From positions 1-64,000 of the forward strand of contig JACATO010000184.1 in NCBI GenBank assembly GCA_018389105.1: a stretch of 64,000 nt of DNA, given 5' to 3'. The stretch comes from Nautilus pompilius (taxonomy: Eukaryota > Mollusca > Cephalopoda > Nautilida > Nautilidae). The translations under genes were made by a program, and so were the position numbers. How positions within the stretch are numbered: the first letter of the stretch is position 1; every line of letters begins with the position of its first letter. The notes under the pieces are model-generated. The model made no database searches. It saw only the letters and a list, made by a program, of their open reading frames with translations, and was not told the DNA's origin. Positions 61,375 to 62,588 of this stretch are shown piece by piece.

Positions 61375-61479
61375 ATTTATGTTTGTTTTACTAATATTTA
61401 CAGGTTGTGTGGGGCATCAGTGGACTTCTTGGAACAATTGTAATGTTTCTTGTGGCGAAGGAATAAGGAAACGATTCAG
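255..61479 (+). CDS. Giant SCO-spondin/hemocytin-like mosaic protein (partial, multi-exon)
   Basis: All host exons listed below join in compatible phases into one + strand gene whose ends lie outside the window. Visible domain order: repeated mucin-like and Cys-to-Cys domains, F5/8C, mucin-like exons, a 1,039-codon Ser/Thr/Pro exon, a diverged F5/8C, LDLa, TSP1, VWC-type end, TSP1, TSP1, TIL, VWC-type end, TSP1. Known families sharing this mixture are SCO-spondin and hemocytin/hemolectin, secreted proteins acting in extracellular gels, clotting or adhesion. The family assignment and the secreted location are inferred from the domains; no signal peptide is visible here. Mucin-like exons are nearly all phase 1-1. 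It could be two adjacent genes, but no stop followed by a poly(A) signal, and no new start exon, is evident between the exons. The intron from 32.6 to 38.0 kb is the least certain join. Confidence 0.65.
712..1135 (+). CDS. Exon D, array copy 1 (Cys-to-Cys domain)
   Basis: The exon lies between acceptor CTTGATAG and donor CGTA|GTAAGT. The consensus is 426 bp, phase 1-1, about 142 residues, with one Cys near the start (AKSCIEIDGMKNPH) and one near the end (LDVRACFEVL). The alternating hydrophobic pattern suggests a beta-sandwich. The Cys-to-Cys span and the DGM motif near the start recall F5/8C domains, but I cannot assign it firmly. This copy lacks a base in its second codon and one in a G run near its end. 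Confidence 0.7.
1928..2087 (+). CDS. Exon B, array copy 1 (mucin-like)
   Basis: Acceptor TTCTATAG, donor GGAA|GTAAGT. It encodes a Ser/Thr-rich segment beginning TASVSETTGITTGS. It resembles exon A along its whole length (shared TGI-TGS, PRIST and T-SS-G motifs), so A and B are old duplicates of each other. The in-frame length in other copies is 162 bp, phase 1-1; this copy is 160 bp because of two lost single bases. Confidence 0.7.
2364..2537 (+). CDS. Exon A, array copy 2 (mucin-like, intact)
   Basis: This is the only complete exon A in the window with an uninterrupted frame: 174 bp, phase 1-1, 58 codons, about half Ser, Thr, Pro or Gly. Acceptor TTTCTACAG, donor GTAAGT. It is the best reference copy for exon A. 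Confidence 0.8.
2817..3237 (+). CDS. Exon D, array copy 2 (Cys-to-Cys domain)
   Basis: Same domain as at 712-1135. The start CAACTGC is intact here and opens TTAKSCIEIDGM in phase 1. The copy is 421 bp, five short of consensus, through several single-base losses (for example in GAGAAATTG and near the 3' end), so the frame shifts inside it. Confidence 0.7.
4023..4184 (+). CDS. Exon B, array copy 2 (mucin-like, variant donor)
   Basis: 162 bp, phase 1-1, open throughout, with two residues per three being Ser, Thr or Pro in places. The donor reads GTAGTA instead of the GTAAGT of the other B copies, still a usable GT donor but weaker at positions +4 to +6. Confidence 0.8.
4464..4639 (+). CDS. Exon A, array copy 3 (mucin-like)
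   Basis: Same splice sites as the other A copies. It is 176 bp: one G is missing early in the exon and three bases are added near the CACGTCGTC stretch. It is therefore out of frame as written. Confidence 0.7.
4922..5344 (+). CDS. Exon D, array copy 3 (Cys-to-Cys domain)
   Basis: 423 bp: three separate single-A losses in the first 180 bp restore the total to a multiple of three, but the frame is off between them. The 3' two thirds read cleanly from KIPTHMSNVRTF to ACFEVLR and preserve the full GCGGGG run that copies 1 and 4 lack. It is the best reference for the C-terminal part of the domain. Confidence 0.75.
6114..6275 (+). CDS. Exon B, array copy 3 (mucin-like, intact)
   Basis: 162 bp, phase 1-1, open in frame, acceptor TTCTATAG and donor GTAAGT. 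Sequence as in copy 2 of exon B. It encodes about 54 Ser/Thr-rich residues without Cys. Confidence 0.8.
6552..6723 (+). CDS. Exon A, array copy 4 (mucin-like)
   Basis: 172 bp: two bases (TG) are missing in the CCTACGTGGTCG stretch compared with copy 2, which shifts the frame. Splice sites are intact. Confidence 0.7.
7005..7429 (+). CDS. Exon D, array copy 4 (Cys-to-Cys domain, nearly intact)
   Basis: 425 bp; open from the acceptor for about 125 codons (TAKSCIEIDGM to KVNSGKP). Only one G is missing, in the GCGGGG run near the 3' end, compared with copy 3. This is the longest clean reading of the domain's N-terminal part. No pair of Cys other than the flanking two is present, fitting a single disulfide that closes a beta-sandwich (inference). 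Confidence 0.75.
8213..8374 (+). CDS. Exon B, array copy 4 (mucin-like, intact)
   Basis: 162 bp, phase 1-1, open, standard acceptor and donor. It is the last intact exon of the array. Confidence 0.8.
8652..8830 (+). pseudogene. Hybrid A/B exon at the right edge of the array
   Basis: The first ~105 bp match exon A. From about 8757 the sequence instead resembles a worn exon B (CCAAAGTTTCCT...AAGTACAACTTCTCC against its ACGAAGGTTCCT...AAGTACAACTTCTCC) and contains in-frame stops. The donor position reads ATATGTG rather than GTAAGTG. I infer that the array edge was made by unequal exchange between an A copy and an old, already dead B copy. Confidence 0.65.
9033..10210 (-). mobile_element. Tigger-like DNA transposon fragment (pogo superfamily)
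   Basis: Read on the minus strand, decayed pieces follow the order of a Tigger transposase: a Lys/Arg-rich start with RKSVTMETKIEVLT (CENP-B type HTH) near 9800, YKADETVLYWKRMASWTYIS (first catalytic Asp) near 9450, KLKPVWVYYA near 9300, and NIDNYLAHPE (second Asp region, Asn-Asp-Asn) near 9100. The 5' end at 10210 reads CAGTACATTAAAGGCTCATG on the minus strand and has a TAACGCGATTTC inner motif common in Tigger ends. The other end is missing. Several stops and shifts; inactive. Confidence 0.75.
10591..10889 (+). CDS. F5/8 type C (discoidin) domain, first exon
   Basis: Acceptor TATCTTGCAG, donor CAA|GTGAGT; 299 bp, phase 1 to 0. It opens RYCLDRLGMEDKTIGDDSI, the classical start of a discoidin domain with the first disulfide Cys, and continues with KPWSPSTYENAFLEVTF, the conserved Trp and beta-strand region, and a GGGKSGGYARFIKLQ stretch. 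These domains bind phospholipids, glycans or collagen in coagulation factors and hemocytin. The frame is uninterrupted and joins directly to the exon at 11979. Confidence 0.93.
11979..12135 (+). CDS. F5/8 type C (discoidin) domain, second exon
   Basis: Acceptor TTTTTCCAG, donor AATG|GTATGT; 157 bp, phase 0 to 1. It opens EFPGNNDSLHLNYIKLP and ends IKAIRIYPVTF...LRVEFIGCYN, with the conserved RIYP motif and the closing Cys. Together with the previous exon it gives a complete domain of about 152 residues. Confidence 0.93.
12136..15951. other. Intron, AT-rich, with a possible decayed mucin exon
   Basis: No clear exon. From about 12653 to 12925 a phase-compatible open run follows an AG, and the motif (V/I)-S-F-T-G-S recurs near 12670 and 13070. 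This hints at a worn Ser/Thr exon, weakly supported. A stretch at about 15000-15290 is richer in GC and may be an old unclassified repeat. The rest is low-complexity AT-rich sequence. Confidence 0.4.
15952..16044 (+). CDS. Mucin-like exon, 31 codons
   Basis: Acceptor TTTTTGAAG, donor TCAG|GTATGA; 93 bp, phase 1-1. Encodes SIPTSASIPTTTISGTFSRQ and onward to GRTTSG, Ser/Thr-rich and Cys-free. It has the same length class and phase as the other short mucin exons in the gene. Confidence 0.75.
16045..19540. other. Intron, AT-rich, nothing recognised
   Basis: A/T homopolymer runs and no exon or transposon that I can support. Open stretches near 16350 and 18560 lack splice context and codon character. 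Confidence 0.5.
19725..19802 (+). CDS. 78-bp mucin-like exon, copy 1
   Basis: TTTTTTTAG acceptor, CTAG|GTACAG donor, phase 1-1, 26 codons. Encodes GFTPPAVGRSSVAPASLVEE followed by KITTPL. Gly-Arg form at the ninth codon. Its upstream flank is the most diverged of the seven, marking it as the oldest or edge copy. Confidence 0.9.
20000..20077 (+). CDS. 78-bp mucin-like exon, copy 2
   Basis: Identical in coding sequence to copy 1 (Val-Gly-Arg form). The preceding intron carries the TAGTTTCGTT variant. Confidence 0.9.
20275..20352 (+). CDS. 78-bp mucin-like exon, copy 3
   Basis: Val-Arg-Arg form: GTGCGAAGG in place of GTGGGAAGG. The preceding intron carries TAGTTTTGTT and TATGGAGAAA. Confidence 0.9.
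20550..20627 (+). CDS. 78-bp mucin-like exon, copy 4
   Basis: Val-Gly-Arg form. Intron variants match those before copy 2, consistent with a dimer repeat. Confidence 0.9.
20825..20902 (+). CDS. 78-bp mucin-like exon, copy 5
   Basis: Val-Arg-Arg form. Intron variants match those before copy 3. Confidence 0.9.
21100..21177 (+). CDS. 78-bp mucin-like exon, copy 6
   Basis: Val-Gly-Arg form with a synonymous first-codon change (GGG for GGA) and ACG for ACA near the end, the latter shared with copy 7. Confidence 0.9.
21374..21451 (+). CDS. 78-bp mucin-like exon, copy 7
   Basis: Val-Arg-Arg form. The preceding intron has lost one base, giving a 274-bp spacing. Similarity stops about 25 bp past the donor, at a (TA)n run. 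Confidence 0.9.
21667..24013 (+). mobile_element. Tigger1-like DNA transposon, near full length
   Basis: Ends CAGGAAGACCCCAAGTTACG and, inverted, CAGGAAGATCCCGACTTACG, flanked by TA on both sides (21665-21666 and 24014-24015). Transposase pieces run in order: start at 21967 with an HTH region (IARELGFSVLTVNTIVKN), FNVDKT (first Asp) near 22490, GFKAVKDRLMLLFGANLAGD near 22565, VIDNAPGHS near 22830, and a C-terminal tail of Pro/Ser/Thr near 23540. The coding sequence is broken by a TGA at 22084, probably a decayed CpG Arg codon, and by several frameshifts between 22450 and 23500. Inactive, but complete at both ends. Confidence 0.9.
24016..25221. other. Intron with a possible decayed Ser/Thr exon
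   Basis: From about 24582 to 24960, after an AG, one frame reads ATETDRTKRAIVSSLHSSPF and later SSVVSVDSY and SSKKETTTTLIPGPP, but with at least three stops. The Ser/Thr/Pro content fits a dead mucin exon of this gene. The rest is plain AT-rich intron. Confidence 0.35.
25230..25509. mobile_element. Non-autonomous hAT-type element with 8-bp target duplication
   Basis: The 280-bp block is GC-richer than its flanks. It starts CAAGGCCGTGCCCAG and ends, inverted, CAGGCCTGGTAAGAG. The same 8 bp, CTTATATT, lie on both sides (25222-25229 and 25510-25517). Short CA-starting imperfect ends with an 8-bp duplication are hallmarks of hAT elements. There is no coding content. Confidence 0.75.
26055..26099 (+). 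CDS. 45-bp mucin-like micro-exon
   Basis: Acceptor TATCTTTCAG, donor ACAG|GTATGT, phase 1-1. Encodes GLSTTGIFLSTPRET. Although tiny, it has good splice sites, the right phase and the right composition for its neighbours. Confidence 0.7.
26100..29457. other. Intron with an anonymous GC-richer block
   Basis: Mostly AT-rich. A block at about 27640-28150 has higher GC and looks like a worn mobile element, but I could not match it to a family on either strand. The region 28490-29450 is A-rich on the + strand. No exon supported. Confidence 0.4.
29458..32574 (+). CDS. Giant Ser/Thr/Pro exon with 115-residue repeats
   Basis: Acceptor ATTTTAACAG, donor TCAG|GTATGA; 3,117 bp, phase 1-1, about 1,039 codons. 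After a short lead (DLFKEATKTTHHFHLSS) come seven close repeats of ~115 residues, containing FGSSVPPAAIGVKSTSKLLP and SSGVPPKLPISSAAPGF, then a diverged eighth unit and a unique tail ending SAIVSTTDSEGLSG. There is no Cys, and it is rich in Ser, Pro, Thr and Val, so a mucin-like O-glycosylated rod is likely. One extra base near 30297 and one missing base near 30902 cancel; the two units between them are read in another frame as written. The same codons are intact in the other copies, so a sequence error is plausible. I chose the start because this AG gives the phase-1 entry used by the neighbouring exons. Confidence 0.85.
29583..32190 (+). repeat. 345-bp tandem repeats inside one exon
   Basis: The GGATCCAGTGTAC marker recurs at 29583, 29928, 30273, 30619, 30963, 31308, 31653 and 31989. 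Spacings are 345, 345, 346, 344, 345, 345 and 336 bp. Units 1-6 are almost identical, the seventh has several changes and the eighth is clearly diverged, so growth occurred at the 5' side. Confidence 0.97.
32575..38042. other. Long intron with unclassified old repeats
   Basis: At 33190-33530 a GC-richer stretch contains an open run (FDPEVPSLKFDTASLPV) and an internally repeated TGGCCTTC(A/G)AG motif; it is not assignable. At 35900-36840 a GC-richer block has minus-strand open pieces (for example VVFRAYTSQNHAAAFHQ) and is probably a decayed mobile element of unknown type. (TA)n lies at 36895-36911. No exon supported. This is the weakest join of the gene model. Confidence 0.4.
37698..37915. mobile_element. 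218-bp TIR MITE
   Basis: Terminal inverted repeats of about 30 bp, AGGGTGTCCGTAAAGTTACT and its complement continuing to ATACAGTCT, differ only at the outermost base. TA lies on each side (37696-37697 and 37916-37917). This indicates a Tc1/mariner-type non-autonomous element. Near-identical ends suggest a fairly recent insertion. Confidence 0.85.
38043..38314 (+). CDS. Diverged F5/8C-like domain, first exon
   Basis: Acceptor CTTCTTTTACAG, donor ACACAG|GTAATA; 272 bp, phase 1 to 0. Opens with SCDKKVLKSGTDDIRANASS, a discoidin-like start with the first Cys, then GGYWSPQITQAVPFIQLTI, which sits where the WxP/beta-strand motif lies in classical discoidins, and ends in VNMDGQIVNTQ. The LGM motif is lost. 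Phase pattern and position match the F5/8C exon at 10591. Confidence 0.85.
38990..39410 (+). mobile_element. Old Tc1-like transposase remnant
   Basis: Pieces in two frames resemble Tc1-type transposases: SGVHLTTLAQDCYLQVCHLRN (GRPR...TPxQDRYLxxxxLRN type) near 39090-39150, and LFNDEIHCHLF near 39275, where the first catalytic Asp (FxDES) is expected. No ends found; heavily decayed. Confidence 0.55.
39411..42068. other. Intron, no exon recognised
   Basis: The 40130-40640 part has somewhat higher GC and may continue the transposon remnant to its left. The remainder is AT-rich intron without features I can support. Confidence 0.4.
42069..44176 (+). mobile_element. Jerky/Tigger-like DNA transposon (pogo superfamily)
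   Basis: Terminal inverted repeats CAGTCTGACCTCTTAAATTC at the left and the same sequence inverted (first base changed) at the right; the left copy follows TA. Inside, KQIYNVDKTAVYWRCLP near 42388 is the first catalytic Asp region and KIVLLLHNCSAHP near 42720 the second, with Asp replaced by His. The N-terminal DNA-binding part is largely missing, and several stops and shifts follow. A (TA)n microsatellite sits at 43902-43920. Inactive. Confidence 0.8.
44666..44822 (+). CDS. Diverged F5/8C-like domain, second exon
   Basis: Acceptor TTATTTGCAG, donor TCAG|GTAAGA; 157 bp, phase 0 to 1, exactly the length and phase of the second exon of the canonical F5/8C domain at 11979. Encodes PFTISDTTTVRSMVVDLPG, then MIRIYASRAS (matching RIYP) and ends SSVAITTCYQRSG with the closing Cys. 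With the exon at 38043 it makes one domain split by a 6.3-kb intron. Confidence 0.88.
44823..45620. other. Intron, nothing recognised
   Basis: AT-rich; no open reading of interest, no repeat or transposon signature seen. Confidence 0.5.
45621..45715 (+). CDS. LDL-receptor class A module, first exon
   Basis: Acceptor TTTTTTTTAG, donor AAAG|GTAAGT; 95 bp, phase 1 to 0. A short Thr-rich lead (TTGVHMTFTTRA) is followed by YCNSSEYICSDMKCISSSK, the first three Cys of an LDLa module. Confidence 0.88.
45829..46393 (+). mobile_element. Short piggyBac-derived element
   Basis: Bounded by TTAA on each side. The ends are inverted repeats: left TTAAATCTTTTCCTGTCAAA, right (inverted) TTAACTCTTTTCCTGACAAG. 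Inside near 46060 an open stretch MAVITKRKDQFSAQQVAEII followed by ADSDPG resembles the acidic N-terminus of piggyBac transposases. About 565 bp in all, so an internally deleted, non-autonomous copy. Confidence 0.82.
46513..46573 (+). CDS. LDL-receptor class A module, second exon
   Basis: Acceptor AAAATTTCAG, donor ACAA|GTAAGT; 61 bp, phase 0 to 1. Encodes VCNGIEDCTDGVDETNCGTT, with the last three Cys and the acidic D-x-x-D-E calcium-binding motif. The module therefore keeps all six Cys and the calcium site. Confidence 0.93.
46574..47962. other. Intron, nothing recognised
   Basis: AT-rich sequence with poly-T and poly-A runs. No exon or transposon supported. Confidence 0.5.
47963..47992 (+). 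CDS. 30-bp mucin-like micro-exon
   Basis: Acceptor TTTCTTTTTCAG, donor AGTC|GTAAGT, phase 1-1, ten codons: SVTVPMTTS plus split codons at each end. Strong splice sites, correct phase and Ser/Thr content link LDLa to the first TSP1 as a spacer. Because it is so short, it should be treated as probable. Confidence 0.6.
48400..48870 (+). mobile_element. Decayed Tc1-like transposase fragment
   Basis: Near 48555, HWSNESQFFLHY resembles the first catalytic Asp region (LFSDESRF), and near 48750, RPVFMDKNTILHHTATVV resembles the second (VFMQDNARPH). The frame is broken by stops between them. Ends were not identified. Confidence 0.5.
48871..50029. other. Intron, nothing certain
   Basis: Intermediate-GC sequence to about 49600 that could be a continuation of an old mobile element, then plain intron up to the TSP1 acceptor. 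Confidence 0.4.
50030..50108 (+). CDS. TSP1 repeat 1, first exon
   Basis: Acceptor CTATTTGTAG, donor ACAG|GTAATT; 79 bp, phase 1 to 2. Encodes LPNWSSWLTWSACSVDCGKG followed by VQVRYR. It carries the WxxW tryptophans, of the kind C-mannosylated in TSP1 repeats, and the CSxxCGxG-VxxR motif. Confidence 0.95.
50109..50193. repeat. Microsatellite next to TSP1 donor
   Basis: An A-rich (CAAA)n-like run is followed by (CT)10 and (GT)6 at 50161-50193, beginning about 50 bp after the TSP1 donor. Confidence 0.9.
50700..51850 (-). mobile_element. Tc1-like DNA transposon, decayed
   Basis: On the minus strand, in order: VSKETVCKTLRKVCKSGTVD and GRKSKVSKSNIKYLAICSL near 51400-51330 (paired HTH and GRPRK region), RWRFIFQHENDFRVYS near 51060 (second Asp region, FQQDNDPKH type), and SPDMELYGYRESQ...ILDELWKVLQDI near 50950-50870 (SPDLNPIE...LWEVLQ end). 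Multiple shifts and stops. Terminal repeats not identified. Confidence 0.75.
52397..52657 (+). CDS. TSP1 repeat 1 end plus VWC-like segment
   Basis: Acceptor TGTTTGCAG, donor CCTG|GTAAGT; 261 bp, phase 2 to 2. Encodes VCDNPPPQSGQGGCKGEVNQ...KECSESKC, completing the six-Cys TSP1, then QCIFTSAAFYREFGFLGTNP and onward to VVVHVDCNT. The final Cys codon is split by the intron (TG|T). The second half ends in the CNTC signature of VWC-type domains, which is completed by the 47-bp exon at 55690. The middle is poor in Cys and unusual. Confidence 0.93.
52850..53800 (-). mobile_element. Tc1-like DNA transposon, decayed
   Basis: On the minus strand: RETLVCARINLHRT near 53560 (LQWAREHLNWT type), LILIDGTVTGQCYLNKIIRS near 53350 (GTVTAQRYIDEVLRP type), ILHGLLIPHNLSLIESI near 53180 (PWPSRSPDLSPIE type) and EEWNAQPQGYIRYLVKSLRQ near 53080. 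At 52857-53141 this C-terminal end still reads open. The catalytic regions are broken by stops. Ends not found. Confidence 0.78.
54042..55111 (-). mobile_element. irritans-type mariner transposon
   Basis: Inverted ends TTAGGTTGTTACAAACGTTT and TTAGGTTGTTACAAAAGTTT, each next to TA (54040-54041, 55112-55113); total 1,070 bp. The minus-strand transposase retains LLYDNARPHVARVTLQKLN (second catalytic Asp) and PISTDYHLFKHLDSFL (third) in an open 137-codon stretch. The N-terminal part (LRHFASQVKN near 54890) is broken by stops. Full length in outline but inactive. Confidence 0.9.
55690..55736 (+). CDS. VWC-type end, 47-bp exon (first copy)
   Basis: Acceptor TTATTTCAG, donor AATG|GTAAGT; 47 bp, phase 2 to 1. 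Encodes C-TCKNGEITCSREQCN, joining the preceding exon to make CNTCTCKNGEITCSREQC, a textbook VWC C-terminal pattern. A paralogous exon of exactly the same length and phases lies at 61192. Confidence 0.93.
55737..56994. other. Intron, nothing recognised
   Basis: AT-rich. No exon, repeat array or transposon signature that I can support. Confidence 0.5.
56995..57159 (+). CDS. TSP1 repeat 2, single exon
   Basis: Acceptor GTTAAACAG, donor ATCA|GTAAGT; 165 bp, phase 1-1. Opens GTGCAYTPWSHWSACTKPCD with WxxW and the CxxxC core, followed by IKTRNRTK and RCDLSIAETRNCNIMNC. All six Cys are present. Single-exon and phase-symmetric, unlike TSP1 repeat 1. Confidence 0.95.
57543..57713 (+). CDS. TSP1 repeat 3, single exon
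   Basis: Acceptor AACCACAG, donor GGGG|GTAATG; 171 bp, phase 1-1. Encodes STWTTWASWTSCSTTEPCTK, YHRRTRKC and YDCSGTNYQTKDCLTTC. It has three Trp in WxxWxxW spacing and six Cys. It joins the next exon as a Val codon (G|TA). Confidence 0.94.
57714..58900. other. Intron, nothing recognised
   Basis: AT-rich with poly-T runs. Open stretches near 58258 and 58616 have no splice or domain support. Confidence 0.5.
58901..59159 (+). CDS. TIL domain exon with start of a VWC-type segment
   Basis: Acceptor TTGTGTTCTAG, donor ACATG|GTAAAT; 259 bp, phase 1 to 2. Begins VRNCTNGMVWNNCSQPHSSC and continues CEPGCSCPPGTVIHQNQCI to HCPCYD: the ten-Cys TIL pattern known from SCO-spondin, mucins, von Willebrand factor and hemocytin. 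The end (TSNPCET plus a split Cys) begins the VWC-type cluster finished by the 47-bp exon at 61192. Confidence 0.95.
59517..60293 (+). mobile_element. Internally deleted Tigger/jerky-like element
   Basis: TA lies at both ends, with imperfect inverted ends (left CAGTAAAAGTCCTTTAATCT; a shared AATCCAG motif inside each). An open 150-codon stretch from 59730 encodes MASKGTKRKHVFLTLNEKSA, a CENP-B-type HTH (AEYGIGSSTIYEIKKQKDK) and the second helix-turn-helix region (FSDGWLWNFKLHHGV). It then stops; the DDE catalytic domain is absent. A DNA-binding-only copy. Confidence 0.85.
60294..61191. other. Intron, nothing recognised
   Basis: AT-rich with short (CAA)n near 60482 and (ATC)n near 60945. No exon or transposon supported. 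Confidence 0.5.
61192..61238 (+). CDS. VWC-type end, 47-bp exon (second copy)
   Basis: Acceptor TTCATTCCAG, donor TCCT|GTAAGT; 47 bp, phase 2 to 1. Encodes C-TCERDGKIACVKNDSC, which completes CETCTCERDGKIACVKNDSC. Same length, phases and Cys spacing as the exon at 55690, so the two are duplicates. Confidence 0.92.
61327..61374. repeat. (CT)n(CA)n microsatellite
   Basis: A pyrimidine run of about 28 bp is followed by (CA)10, roughly 30 bp upstream of the TSP1 acceptor at 61403, and may act as an extended polypyrimidine region. Confidence 0.9.
61404..61479 (+). CDS. TSP1 repeat 4, first exon (partial domain)
   Basis: Acceptor ATTTACAG, donor TCAG|GTATGT; 76 bp, phase 1 to 2. Encodes CVGHQWTSWNNCNVSCGEGI followed by RKRFR. 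Like TSP1 repeat 1 it is cut after the VxxR/IRKR strand in phase 2, so its remaining Cys lie on an exon beyond the window. Confidence 0.93.
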
Positions 61480-62588
61480 GTATGTTGACTGTCATCTAAA
61501 AGAAAGGACCTGTTAGCTCTTATGGTACTAGAGCTTCATAAAAGCATACTTTTTAATTTTCATAACTTTGGTTTGATTTCTCTTCACTAAACATAGGATG
61601 TACAGAGTAATAGAGTAGCTCCTGCATAACACATATGAATTTCTGTTTATGTTTCTGTATCTGTTCTATATTCAGTTTTGTTATTGCCAGGATAGTTATT
61701 TACTAATTAATTTTTTTAAATGTTGCATTTACTAGAGGTCAAACACAAGTAGTTACTGATAAGCAGTATTCATGCATTTAAGAATTTCACATAGCATTTT
61801 AGCTAATACATTGTCTTACTGTGATATTTTGGCTACCTGTTGTTATAAAGGAAAGAGCAGTAGAGTGAGCTTCTGTCCTGTTTGGCATTGAATCAGCAAG
61901 ATTCAGTATCACAGTCTGACCCATGCTACTGATATCCTGTGAGATTTTCCTTTAATTCCACCATATTGGTGGAACATGAATTGGTTGCTGTCAAGATGAC
62001 CTGATGCTCCCACAGGGTACTTGATCAAATTTATATCAGTGCTTTAATTGGTCACAAAAGATTGGTGCGTGTAGCACCATCTCCTGAAGAAGAAGAAAGA
62101 CACTGAACCTTAGTATGACTTGCTGGTAAACTGGTAGATATCACACCCAGCATAATTGAGACGTTTGACAAACATTAGAGACCCAGGTGGGACCTCCAGA
62201 CCTGAATTGTTGAGACTTGAACTCTTCAAGAAGGAGCACATTCCACTATTACTCTTGGATCTTACAAAACACATCCTCTGAACACAGACCTTTTGAAATG
62301 TTTCAGTCCTATTGGACAGAAAGGAGTTTTACAGGTTATGTAGCCTTGTAGGAGGATCAGTGGAAATGATGATGGAATACATTTTGGCTCATTTCCATTG
62401 CATGAGTGATGTGAATAAGAGAATCTTGATGATAAACATGTGGCAAGTAATAGCATGGTCAGGGTTCAATAAGAAAAATGCTGTGATCGCTGCTGTCACT
62501 GACCCTGGGCATATTCTGAAACCTATAGCATGACTTTGAGTAAATGGAGAAGTACATCCAATATACATAACTACATGTGAAATATGCA
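61480..62588. other. Intron with an unclassified GC-richer block
   Basis: From about 61850 to 62580 GC content rises and open pieces exist, but neither strand gives a domain I recognise. Probably a worn mobile element. No exon supported. Confidence 0.4.
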
